64,000 bases of DNA from Hemerocallis citrina (GCA_017893485.1 CM030363.1:171169456-171233455); one strand, 5' to 3'; numbered from the stretch's first letter, positions 44,234-54,789 are shown. A program made the numbers and translations. Notes: generated from the letters alone by a model not told the origin.

Positions 44234-44265
44234 GTGGTATAGGGTGATTGTGCATCCCAATCCAC
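44234..44265. other. U5-to-U5 junction between LTR-b and LTR-c
   Basis: Thirty-two bases separate the facing LTR ends. They begin GTGGTAT, like the start of a primer site after LTR-b, then agggtgattgtgc (an LTR fragment). On the other strand, after LTR-c, they begin GTGGATTGGG. The filler is therefore roughly symmetric, as if two LTR/primer-site ends were joined. Confidence 0.6.
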
Positions 44266-45262
44266 TGGAAATCACCCTAAAGGGGTGAATAGGGTGATTG
44301 TGCGGAAATTTAAAAAAATTAAAATAAAGTTGCAAAGTAAATGAGAAGAGATAGAGAAAGCAAACACAGCAAGCATAAGTGACGCAGATATAACGTGGTT
44401 CGACCCCCAGGTCTACGTCCACACCACCTACTTGTAGCAATTCTCTGCCACAAGCATTCTACTATACTCAAACCCTTGTATAGTGATTCTTGGATTCAGG
44501 CCGAGAGACTTATTACACCCACAGGACTTCTAAGATAAGCCCCATCAATCTCACCGAAGTGGAAGAAAAGAAAAACTCAAGATCTTTAATGATCCTGATT
44601 GAAGAAAACAAATAAGTATCACACACTCGAATTGATTGTTGAATTGATTAGTTCAGAAGATTTTTCTCAGAGGAATAGGTGAGGAATACACAATGGGTTC
44701 GTCCAAATATATAAACTAGGAAGTGTATCTCTCAAAAATAGACACGATACATTCCAAAAGAGTAATCTGCACGAGGTACGGACGACCGCAAATAAGTACA
44801 GTCGACCGTTCATATTTTAATCGAAAAGTCCTAAGATGAATGGTCGACTGTCTCATCATTTTAACTATGATGAGCGGTCGACTGTGGTGTGGTCGACCGA
44901 CAGTATGGTACGGTCGACCGCAATCGTGCTGATTCTAACGAAACCACTTTATATTCTTACCATATACTAATCAATCAATAATCAATCAATTACATATAAA
45001 ATCTCACATATATGGAAGTACAGAAATCGATTTTGCAGACTTTCTTGGGCTCTAATCAACATATACTCTTTTTTAATAATGTCTTCTTTTGCTTGATTTT
45101 GTAATCCTTCTATATTGTTTTCCTTCTTTTGCATATTTTTGAATCTTTTTGACTCTCTTATTGATTTATTGATTTATTTATTCCTGAAAAATCTGAACAT
45201 CTTAATTGAAACTTATTAGTATTTGTAAGCACGTTTTGTGCACACCAAACTAAGAGTCAACA
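44266..45262 (-). repeat. E right outer LTR (LTR-c)
   Basis: A 997-bp LTR with plus-strand ends TGGAAATCACCC and AGAGTCAACA, minus-oriented. A TATA-like TTTATATAT lies at 44706-44714. Palindromes lie at 44776-44926. With LTR-a it shares the ctttt duplication, so it is the 5' LTR of the integrated unit. Confidence 0.88.
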
Positions 45263-46659
45263 CTTTTGATATCCAAATGTAAATTTAACAAATAGTAAAT
45301 TTCTCAATTTAGTTAAAATGTGTAACTGAAGATGTTGTCATGTACACATCTACAATTCGCTTTGTTCAACAAATTCTGATTCATTAATTTAACTTAGCTC
45401 AAGCTAAACATAACTCTACCTGTTAACAATAATTTACCGTTTATTGACAACAATAGATTCCAAGCTAAAATTAACCAAAATGCTCCTAGATGCAGCCAAA
45501 CATGTACCTTAGCACAACAGTCATACGCGTATACACACTTCTTAAAAAGCTGAGATTCTCAAATATCCAAAAGTTAAGACATCCATGTTCATTGGACACA
45601 TTAATTAGTTCAAGGGTTAAGGAAGGTCTTTGAGGTCCACTTGACAACCCTCCTGCTCCTCATTCATTTAGTTATTGTATAAAGGAGGAGCACACTTGGA
45701 TGATCTCAACCCACCAGTAGCTTAGCACGAGAACAAGAAAGAACACACCCCTATAGCAAAAAGACTTGTATTACTAAGTCATGCTCATGTTCGTGTCAGA
45801 GTGACTTTCAAATAGTTTTCACATGTATCATGGGTTATAAGATACATCTTGGAATTTGTATACCTACTTGAAACTTCGTGGTGATTTCATATAATATACT
45901 GTAGCAAGCACTTTTCCAATTTCATGACGTATGAGATGTTTTTACTTATATAAATTCAAGAATGTATTTTTGTCGGAAAATTATCAATTAAGTGACTTGC
46001 ATATTAAACAAGTGACTTAAAATGTCTTCTTTAAGTAACAGATTTTGTCAATGCATTATAATTTATTTATAATTTATAAGAACGGTTATTCTCGAAGAAT
46101 AAAAAATAAAAAAACGTAGCTGGAAAACAGGTATATATCAAAATATTATAAAGTTAACTACATCAACAAATGCTACGAGACAGTAAGCAAACTTGAACTA
46201 CTTCTCATTTGGAATACTAAATACAAGTCAACACTTAATCTACTCTACAAATTGAAGAAAAACATGGAAGAAGATTATAAGTTAATGACAATATAGCTTC
46301 ATTATTAGCAAGTTAACAAGTATACATAATATAACAACAAGACACAGACCCTATCATATGAAATCCCTAAGGATCCTTCTTATTATCTACTGCCACACTA
46401 TATTTCTAACTTTTGATGGCACAAGCGAATTTCACCACAAAGCCTCCCTCATAAGAAGTTGAAAACTCTATTCATCACTATAATGTAAGAAAAATGAAAA
46501 CATGATTTTTTCAGATTCCTTCAAGGATCTTCATCTTCTCAGAGGGTAAAGTTATAGCCTTTGGGCAGTAAGTGAAGAGTTATGGTTGAAGCTAAATTTA
46601 CTCATCTATCAATATAAAAAGCAAATTAACATAAAGAAACTCAGGGAAAAGTAACGTAC
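45263..46659 (-). other. Intron 2, unique left-over stretch
   Basis: AT-rich sequence with no ORF, LTR or MITE recognised, apart from the ctttt duplication at 45263-45267. It runs up to the exon 2 donor site. Confidence 0.5.
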
Positions 46660-47038
46660 TTCCAACATAGTCATTAATACTGACTCCTTGAACAGGAGGT
46701 GGCATCAATTGCTGTTCGAGAAATTCATCCTCCTCAGGACTGCTCGAATATGAAAATGCACCATCAGAATAGAAATGATGAAGTAGTTGGTCAACATTCA
46801 CCCAACTCCCGCTTTCTTTACTGTTTGATGAGGTAGACGAATCATAAACTGCAATAACACCATCACTAGATCCATACCGCAACCCTTCAGACTGAAATTG
46901 ATAATCCAATCCTCTAGATAACGCTGGCGAGAAACTCGAGTTGGTCCTCCAAAAGGGTTCACTGGGACCCATGGACCACTCTGTACTTGTAGAGCTCGAA
47001 CCATGTGGCCTTGCGGCCACACAACAAAGCGAACCCAG
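46660..47038 (-). CDS. RING-H2 protein, first coding exon
   Basis: It encodes GSLCCVAARPHGSSSTSTEW, SEPFWRTNSSFSPALSRGLD, GLRYGSSDGVIAVYDSSTSS, NSKESGSWVNVDQLLHHFY and VQGVSINDYVG, and ends at the donor GGAA|GTACGT. This is the conserved N-terminus of the same plant RING family as exons 24056-24096 and 23165-23968, and the phase fits them exactly. Relatives, as I remember, start MGSLCCVAAR; here that Met codon is CTG (47036-47038) in good context (A at -3, G at +4). The next in-frame ATG (46970-46972, MGPSEP) would give 385 residues, against 407 from the CTG. Confidence 0.8.
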
Positions 47039-47124
47039 TCTTTCTTCACTTTGAAACGCAAGCAACCCGAAAGTAAAAAAATCCACCTACTCCTTCTAAA
47101 ATGATGCCCAAGCTGCAATTACTT
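47039..47124 (-). other. 5' UTR part of exon 2
   Basis: Follows the acceptor ATCTTTGCAG (exon start about 47124). It has an in-frame TAG near 47090 and no ATG before the CTG at 47036-47038. Confidence 0.55.
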
Positions 47125-47784
47125 CTGCAAAGATGGATTTTTAAAAAAATTAAAAATTAAAACAATCAGAAAACATCACAGGTCACACCATGTTTGAATA
47201 CAAATGTAAAATCCTCAACCCACAGTACAACTCCCGAGTTTAGGTGTAGTGGCTGAGTCTTTCACATGGTAATTACAAACCACACTGATTGGCATATTTT
47301 ATTGTGAAAATGAGTACAAAAGGTATCAGCCCACAATCTGTTGACCCACTTCTCTTGTTTCGTTTCAGCCTGTAATCATGGGTGCCCAACATAAGGGGCG
47401 TGTTAATACAAGTGTAAAACCCTCACCCCTCACTACAACTTCGAAATTTTGGTCTAATGGCAAGGGTTTCCACACATCCCAACAAGATAATTATGTTATT
47501 TTACAATCTAAGGGCATCAGCTAAGAACCTGCAAAAACAAGCCAATTCTCCAATTGTAATAGACAGTGCTAACATCACAAATTGTGAATTGCAACTAAGA
47601 CCCTTAAAACTACAAAATTCTTCTTTTTTTAGAGAAAAACACCCCCAATAAATTAGAACAAGAAATAAACTCAAACAGCAAACTGAATTATCTGCAAGCA
47701 TTCATGTAAATTGAACCCCCAACATGATCAAAACCAACCCAAAACACATAAACAAAAATTAAATAAACTGGGACAAGTTCTTAC
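47125..47784 (-). other. Intron 1 of the RING-H2 gene (in the 5' UTR)
   Basis: 660 bp from the donor ACT|GTAAGAAC (exon end 47785) to the acceptor TTTGCAG. No coding content. Confidence 0.6.
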
Positions 47785-48060
47785 AGTAAAAGTGGAGGGA
47801 ACCGAAAAAACCACTATTCTCCTCAAACTCAAAAGGGTATGGATAGAAGCAGTTGAAGAACACTGAGGAACCCTGAAAATGCGATCTTTTTAGGGGGGAA
47901 GTGACAGAAGTGGCAAAGGAGAGGGGAAAGTGGTTTTTTTGTTTTTTTGTTTTTTTTTTTGTTTTTTGTTTTTGGCTGTAAAAGGAAGAGGTATAAAAAT
48001 AAAAAGAAAAAAGGTGTCGCCTTTTGTGAAGAACGAGCGAGGTGGGCTGAGTTGCAGAAT
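47785..48060 (-). other. Non-coding first exon and core promoter zone
   Basis: The minus strand has a pyrimidine-rich leader (CTTCCCCTCTCCTTTGCC-like) and no ATG before the donor at 47784. The transcription start is not certain. T-runs at 47935-47972 are a likely 5' limit. Confidence 0.45.
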
Positions 48061-48465
48061 TACCCCTGAAGTTCGTTGTTATTATCAGTTGTGACAACTG
48101 GCAGTGGCAGTTCGTCCGCCGATTAAGATGAATGGACGGTGGACATTTAGTTTACGGATCTTCTCAACCATCTCAAGATTCTCAAAACTTTTCTTTTCCT
48201 AATTTAAGAATAAGTTGTATGAGTTGTTACTCAAAATTTTTGTCATTTAGAAATAAAATTTCTCGCTGCACTCATTTAAACTCAAAATTTGAGTTTTTTT
48301 AAAATAACAGACGGGATGTGATATATAGTCTATATTAACGAGAAAATTTTTTTTTTTTAAAATGCACAGACGGGAGATGAAATCTCGTCTGAGATAATTA
48401 AACCTCAATTAAATCATAATATGCACGCATAATATATATATATAGAGAGAGAGAGATAGAGAGAA
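48061..48465. other. Upstream intergenic stretch
   Basis: No gene. It contains two similar acgggatgtgat / acgggagatgaa segments (48312 and 48370) and GA/TA microsatellite sequence at 48430-48465. Confidence 0.5.
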
Positions 48466-48853
48466 GTGAGCCTCATATAGAGTATGAGGAAATTTTCCTC
48501 ATACAAAGTGATTATACTCACTTGGTGGGGCCCGTATGGAAGATCCACTCCGTCCATCATGTTTATCATATTAATGGATGTATGTGTAGAAAAAATCAAG
48601 TGGTTTGGAGGTCATTCACCAATGCATCATGTGGTTGAAAAATGAACGATTTCAACAGTAATACAATTCAAATCACAAATTGGACCGACATGATGCATGA
48701 GTGAATGACCTCCAAACTACTTGATTTTTTCTACACATACATCTATTAGCATGATAAAAATGATGGACGGACTGGATCTTCCATAAGGGCCCTACCAAGT
48801 GAGTATAATCACTTTGTATGAGGAAAATTTTCTCATACAAATATGAGGCTCAC
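48466..48853. mobile_element. Foldback MITE (~388 bp) upstream of the RING gene
   Basis: Two ~185-bp arms are near-perfect inverted copies. Shared blocks include gtgagcctcatat, aaagtgattatactcacttg, catacatc / gatgtatg and ggaggtcattcac. The element sits between TA/GA microsatellites, suggesting insertion into TA repeats. No ORF. Confidence 0.8.
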
Positions 48854-48857
48854 ATTA

Positions 48858-48903
<46 letters not shown>

Positions 48904-49320
48904 GGGACGAAAAATCAATGAGTATTGTTCCGCTAAAACTTAAAATTTGGGTATTTAGCCAACGACTGCAGCACATTTTTTACCAAATTTTTCAAATTTT
49001 AGAAATATGGGGAACAATTACAAATGCTATAACCTGATGTAAATTGGTCTCTATTTTGGATATCCATGCCACTTTTGTGCTACAGCAAAAGTTGTAAATT
49101 CTCAACTGTTATAATTCCGTTAATGCAACAACTACTAACAAATTTTATTTTTTTTGCTACTACACAGATTTGGATTGATAGTATGAACGGAAAGAAACGG
49201 TAAGGTTGCATTGAGGATTTTTTCCCAAAATAAGCCATTTTTTAAAACTATATCTCATAGGGGACATTTGCTAAACTTATTCCACGAGTGAGCTAGTTTT
49301 TGCCATGCCTAATGATGTTG
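48854..49320. other. Intergenic, TA microsatellite then AT-rich sequence
   Basis: A (TA)n run lies at 48862-48900. Nothing else recognised. Confidence 0.5.
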
Positions 49321-49321
49321 C

Positions 49322-49650
49322 AGTTTTCCAACTGCGGCCTCTCCACATGTTTTTTTTTTAATGTCGATATTCTCAACTGTGGCCTCAGCTCATTTTGTAA
49401 AAGAAAGACAAGAAGTCAAGACTTCGAGATTTGGAGCAAAAAAATCCAAGTAAAAACATTATAAAATGAGGCCACGATTTGGGATTCCGACCTCACTTTA
49501 AAATGTTTTCACTTAGAATTTTTGCTCCAAGTCTCGAAATCTTGGCTTCTCGTCTTTCTTTAACAAAATAAGATGAGGCGGCAGTAGGCATAAAAGAAAA
49601 AGTTTCAAGTGAGGCCGTAGTTTAGAACTGCGGCCTCAATAATACTGTTG
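49322..49650. mobile_element. Second foldback element (~330 bp)
   Basis: The arms share, in inverse orientation, aaagaaagacaagaagtcaa, gacttcgagatttggagcaa, aacattataaaatgaggcc and an outer aactgcggcctc. The central loop is gatttgggattccg. No coding content, and a target duplication was not resolved. Confidence 0.65.
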
Positions 49651-50311
49651 TCGTGTTTCGCAGTTGCGGCTTACGCTGAGCTGACAATAACAGGCTTAAT
49701 CTGAGAATAAGTTTGGCATGTGACTCAAGTAAGGATATAGTTTGGAAAAAAGGCTTAGTTTGGGGGGGGGGGGGGGGGGGCGAATAAAGAGTTTGATCTT
49801 GGTTTTCTTTATTTCTTTGCAAACAAGCTGACCTTTGATTGGAAGAAGTGTGTTTTAACGTTATGGAAAGAGATGACCTGCCATCTAAACAAATTGCGGG
49901 TTTTGTAACGGAGTACTAAAAATTAGGAACCACTTGCTCATTAATTGCACGAGAAGCAAAACAGTCTTAGTGGAGGATTCTGAGAGCCTGACGCTGACAA
50001 ATAGATTGCTACTTATGACAAACTTTCAGTTGGAACCTAATCTGCGAGGCATAGGAGTGTAATGAATAAAGCTTGGTATATTGCGGTCGCAACAAGAATT
50101 TGGGCTCCATGTTTCAAACAATTACCTAAAACTTATGCTTCAAACAATTACACTTTGCACTATCTATATCAAATCACAAAAAAACAGAGATCATATTCAT
50201 TCCATTGTAATTTTGCACAAACGAACAAAGGGAACTATTGCATCCAACCATTCATGATTCTCTATGAAACAAAATGAACAATTAGAGTTGATCAGCTGGA
50301 CTCTCCCAATC
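49651..50311. other. Intergenic stretch with poly-G tract
   Basis: A run of 19 G at 49762-49780. No gene recognised. Confidence 0.5.
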
Positions 50312-50510
50312 TGTTGAAATCAGATTTGGGAAAATAATAATTTTATTATTCATCTTTATTCTTTACTGTATACATCTATATATAAGGATTACATTCTTGG
50401 AGGAGAAGAAAGGAGATTGAGAGAAGATTGAGGGATGAGAGATTTGGGGAACATGTTTCCTATAGATTAGGAAACAGAATATACACATTAGCACTTACTA
50501 TATTTCAATA
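50312..50510 (-). repeat. Element F 3' LTR
   Basis: Plus-strand ends TGTTGAAATC and ATTTCAATA. Nearly identical to 54802-55000. The flanking PPT on the minus strand is TTGAGGGAGAG. Confidence 0.88.
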
Positions 50511-50517
50511 CTCTCCC

Positions 50518-51471
50518 TCAATTTGGTGCATAAATATTGAACATGTCCAACTTGTCAATAAATTTCAAGAAGAGTCGAGTCGAAAATGTCTTGGTCAGGA
50601 TATCTGCGAGCTGATCTTCTGACTTCACTTTAGATATCTCAATGACTTTCTCATCTAATTTCTCCTTGATGAAGAATCTATCCACCTCTACATGTTTCGT
50701 CCAATCATGTTGAACTGGATTGGCGGCAATATCACATGCTGGTTGACTGTCACAATACACTTTCATAGTTTCATTCGGACCACAGCCTAAGTCTTACAAT
50801 AAGAGTTTCAGCCATAAAGTTTCTGCTATACTTAGAGCTACTCCGCGATACTCAGCCTCTGCACTAGAGCGTGCAACAACATTTTGCTTCTTGCTTCTCC
50901 ATGTAACTAGATTTCCTCCAACAAATGTGAAGTATCCTGAAGTGGAGCGCCTATCAATTATAGATCCTACCCAATCAACATCAATATATGTCTCAACCTT
51001 CAAGTAACCATGTTTCGTAAATATGACCTCTTTTCCTGGAGCAGACTTAATATATCTCAGAATTCTCATCACTGTATTCATGTGATGTTCGTGAGGTGCA
51101 TGCATAAACTGACTTACCACACTTAAAGCATATGATAAATCTGGCCGTGTATGCACAAGATACATCAGTCGTCCAACCAATCTCTGATATCTTTCATTAT
51201 CCCAAGGTGCATGATCAGATTTGTTGCAAAGTTTCAGTCCTTCTTCTAACAGTGTACCAATCGGCTGACAAACAGACATTCCAGTTTCCTTTAATAAATC
51301 GAGAGCATACTTTCTTTGAGACAGAAATATACCATTTCTCGAGCAAGAAACTTCAATACCAAGGAAATATCTCAAAGAGCCAAGATATTTCATTTCGAAT
51401 TCTTGTGACAAGTAGCTCTTCAATGCCATTCTCTCCTCAGGATCATTCCCAATTACTATCATGTCATCCAC
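50518..51471 (-). pseudogene. Element F RT C-part and RNase H
   Basis: It begins DDMIVIGNDPEERMALKSYL at the RT YVDD motif, then MKYLGSLRYFLGIEV. RNase H motifs are RRSTSGYFTFVGGNLVTWRS and SSAEAEYRGVALSIAETLW. After a frameshift near 50780 it continues MKVYCDSQPACDIAANPVQH and ILTKTFSTRLFLKFIDKL. Two frames are needed. Confidence 0.88.
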
Positions 51472-52104
51472 ATATATAATGAGAGCAGTAATCTTACCTT
51501 CTTTCCTTTCAGGAAGATGGTATGATCTGAATTACTCTGACAATATCCGAATGTCCTCATTGATTTTGTAAACCTCCCAAACCAAGCTCTTGACGACTGC
51601 TTGAGATCATATAGTGCCTTCCTCAACCGACACACTTTATTAATTTGTGGTGCTGGTCTTTTTGATCCTGGCGGTAGATCCATATAAACTTCTTCTGTCA
51701 ATTCCCCATGTAGAAATGCATTCTTCACATCAAATTGATCCAACGACCAATTAAGATTTGCAGCAAGTGACAGTAGAACTCGAACAGTGTTGAACTTTGC
51801 CACAGGTGCAAATTTTTCGTCATAATCAATTCCATAAGTTTGAGTATACCCTTTGGCCACCAACCTTGCCTTGTACCGCTCTATCGAATCATCTGCATCC
51901 TACCGGCTTCTTTCCTGCTGGCAGCTCGACTATCTCCCAAGTCTCATTCTTCTTCAAGGACTTTATCTCCTCATCCATAGCTGCTTTCCATCTTGGATCG
52001 GCTAAGGCTTCCTGCACACTGTTAGGAATAGATACAACATATAATTGATTCACAAATGACTTATTTGATTCAGACAATCGGTGAGTGGACACATAATGAC
52101 TCAT
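51459..52104 (-). pseudogene. Element F reverse transcriptase N-part
   Basis: The readings are WKAAMDEEIKSLKKNETWEI, then, after a frameshift near 51880, MVAKGYTQTYGIDYDEKFAP, LDQFDVKNAFLHGELTEEVY and LKQSSRAWFGRF. A further frameshift falls just before YVDD. It is inactive but clearly Copia RT. Confidence 0.88.
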
Positions 52105-52315
52105 GGGATACTTGACTTTACTAGTAGGATTAGGCTCATAAGTGAGTTTTGGGATACCTCTAGCAGTACGATTTGGGAGTTATCTTCTTGGAGCTTCGGA
52201 TAACGATGACGATTGGTTTTGGGGTTCTGCTGGGGGGTAGAGATAGATCTGATGATACTGGTGGTGGAGATGGTTTAGATGGTGCTGGGGGTGGAGATGG
52301 TTCAGATAGTGCTGG

Positions 52316-53030
52316 TTATGGAGATGGCTCATCTTCATGAAGGTTCAACACTGATTGCAGTTCTTCGTGGAAATCTTCTTCCTCAACCAAGTCTTCATTC
52401 GAGTGATCGTCACTACTTACATTCCAATTTTCTCCCCTTATATATGATTGTTCAGTCTGAATGGTAACCACTTCATCATAGGCAAGAGTTTGAACTTCAC
52501 TTCGGTACTCCCCCTGAAGTTCAACCTCAAAGAAAAAATACATCGCATCTTCATGGAACACAACATCCATAGCACAAACAACTTTTGAGTTGGTAGGTGA
52601 TAGCATCGATACCCTTTCTTATCCCGTGCATATCCCACAAACACACATCGGACAGCTCGATGAGTTAACTTATTACATTCATGTTGATGAAGATGAACAA
52701 ATGCAACACATCCAAACATACGACGTGGCAAGTTGAAGACTTTTGGTGCATTCACAGCTTCAGTTAATGCTTCAAATGGCGTGAGGAAGTTTAGGATACT
52801 AGAGAAAACTCGGTTGATTAAGTAAGCAGTGGAAGCAAGGGCTTCCCCCCAATAAATGAGTGGCATATGTCCATGGATAAGAGAAGCACGGACCACCTTA
52901 AGCAAATGTCTGTTTTTTCCTTTCTGCAACGCCATTCTATTGACGTGTATAGGAGCAGGTAGTCTGGTGAACAATCTCATGTTCCACCAAATATTGTTGC
53001 AGATTCGAACTCATGTACTTACCTCCATTA
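52316..53030 (-). pseudogene. Element F integrase C-part
   Basis: The catalytic Glu region is preserved at base level (gttgcagaaaggaaaaa, 52922-52938) but read in shifted frames. It continues LKVVRASLIHGHMPLIYWGE, AYLINRVFSS and RMFGCVAFVHLHQHECNKL, then a Glu/Asp-rich linker (SSDDHSNEDLVEEEDFHEEL). Several indels. Confidence 0.8.
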
Positions 53031-53207
53031 TCACTCCTAAGAACTTGAATTTGTACTTTATACTGATATATGCTTGTGAAATTTCTGAAACAAGGCACTA
53101 ACTTCACTTTTCGACTTCATCAAACAAATCCAGGTCGTACGAGTACAGCCATCTATAAATGCCACAAACCATTTGGTTCCTCCAAATGTAATGTTTTAGG
53201 CTGTACC

Positions 53208-54040
53208 CTAAACATCAGAATGAATAATCATAAATGGAAGAAAGCTTCTACTTGGACTTGGAGGAAAAGAGACACGATGACTTTTTGCGAGTTCACACAC
53301 ATCACACCAAAAGACAGAAATATTCATCTTCAAAAATAAACTTGGAAATAATTTCTTCAAATAGCCAAAAGAAGCATGCCTTAGATGTCGATGCCATAGG
53401 CAAATATCTGATTTTTTCTTCTCACCTTCAGATCCTTCAACACTTAAAGCTTGAGTCAACTTGCTTGAACTTCTATATTCTAAATTCAGGTAATAGAGCT
53501 TCCCGTATCTTATTCCATAACCAATCATCTTGCGAGTCCGAATATCCTTAAATACACAATGTGAAGGCCAAAAAACTACAATACAATACAAGACAGTAGT
53601 TATTTGAGCAACAAATAATAGATTAAAATTTAAAGATGGCACAACTAGGACAGTATCTAAGGATAGGTTGTTTGTGAGAGGTATGGAACCATCGCCAGTA
53701 ACAGTGGCAGGATCACCATTGGCAGTGGACACAGTTGATTTGGTGGATGGTTGAAAATTTTGGACTTGTCTAGAATAAAAAATCATATGGTCAGTAGCAC
53801 CCAAATCAATTATCCATGCATTATTCATAACAGAGGCAGAAAAAACATTACCATCATTACCTGCAGCAGCACGATCAGCAACTCCAACTGCGACAGTGGG
53901 TTGATTGCAAGTCTTCTTCCAAATATCTCTGCTATGCTCCTAGTTCTCCGGATAGCTAATAATCTTATAACAACGAGCTTTCGTGTGACCGATCTTACCA
54001 CATTGAGTAGACTTCCTTGATTCATACGGTAGTTTTGGTC
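53208..54040 (-). pseudogene. Element F knuckle, protease and GAG-pre-integrase
   Basis: The knuckle CGKIGHTKARCYKII (about 53985-54030) lacks its first Cys (Ser instead). Protease reads AWIIDLGATDHM, where the active-site Ser is Leu (TTG), then ANGDPATVTGDGSIPLTN. GAG-pre-integrase reads CLWHRHLRHASFGYLKKLFP and CDVCELAKSHRVSFP. Confidence 0.85.
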
Positions 54041-54789
54041 CCATGGTGTTGTTGTAACAGAACAACAAACAGCAAAAACGAACAGATCAAGCAGCAAAGA
54101 GTAACAGACGATGGTGCCAGCAAACAACAAGTACTCAACAGCAAACAGCAAGTACTCAACAGTGTACGGCAAACAGCAAGTACTCAATAGCAAACAGCAA
54201 AAACAATCTGACTATGTTGCCGGAGATCGATAGCATGGGATCGGGAGGCACGACGGCAGCAACTTCGTGCGACGATGAGGGCTTCGGGGTTTTAGGTTCG
54301 GGTTCTAAAGTCGAAGTCGGATCTGAAGTCGCTATGGCACCAACTAAGGATCCAAAGTCGAAGGATCCAAAGTCGGTAGGGTTTCGACGAGATCTGGATC
54401 CGAAGTCAGGAGGGTTTCGGTGATAAGGAGGGTGATCGAAGGTGAGGGGAAGTTACAGGTAGAGAACTCGACGGCAATGATGGGGAAAGTTACAGGCAAA
54501 GATCTGCAGTCGGGCGGGAGGTGATGTCGACAGAATGAAGGCGAGCAACTCGACGGAGGTAGGGCACGTCGAGGTCGAGGTCTTCGGTTGCTGCGATGGA
54601 GGGACGGCTCAACGGCAATGGAAGAGGGGGCTGGCGATCGGGGTTCGGGAATCAGCAGACAGGAAGAAGAGGAAAGGGAGTAGGGGGGTTCGGAGATGTC
54701 GGGGTTGGTCGGAATCGGGTCGGAATGGAGGCTTCAGATCCGATCACCTTCGTCTCTTCTTCTTCTTCAACTAGCCTAGATCTTGTTAG
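54041..54789 (-). other. Element F leader, gag not recognisable
   Basis: Short direct repeats of a caaacagcaagtactcaaca-type unit occur at about 54120-54200. A GC-rich stretch with Ser/Pro-coding bias lies at 54210-54770. The expected gag N-domain is absent, so it was probably deleted or replaced. Confidence 0.5.

Larger units (their letters stand above)
27775..45262 (-). mobile_element. Compound element E: head-to-head inverted Copia-type duplication
   Basis: The outer LTRs (27775-28750 and 44266-45262) are both minus-oriented and share a perfect 5-bp duplication ctttt (27770-27774 and 45263-45267), so the 17.5-kb block reads as one integrated element. Inside, a minus-strand gag / coiled-coil / ORF2 arm (28.8-33.2 kb) faces a plus-strand copy of the same modules (36.2-43.2 kb), which ends in a third LTR (43254-44233). 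Element D lies at the axis and two solo LTRs in the right arm. Neither arm has integrase, RT or RNase H. Confidence 0.82.
24097..46659 (-). other. Giant intron 2 (22,563 bp) of the RING-H2 gene
   Basis: It is bounded by the donor GGAA|GTACGT (exon end 46660) and the acceptor ..TTTACAG (exon start 24096). Most of the length is transposable element: MITEs at 26455-27037 and about 27379-27606, and compound element E at 27775-45262. The remaining 24.1-26.45 kb and 45.3-46.6 kb stretches are AT-rich with no exon-like ORF. If the gene is transcribed, all of E lies within its primary transcript. Confidence 0.75.

Noticed and set aside
46598..46659. Extension of the exon 2 reading frame (TLLFPEFLYVNLLFILIDE) as a membrane helix
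   Set aside because: It lies beyond the donor GGAA|GTACGT and is intron sequence. The protein continues in the 41-bp exon with matching phase.
47759..48097. Minus-strand ORF of 112 residues upstream of the RING gene
   Set aside because: It lacks conserved content, has a K/T-rich run from a poly-T tract, and overlaps the predicted non-coding exon and its donor site.
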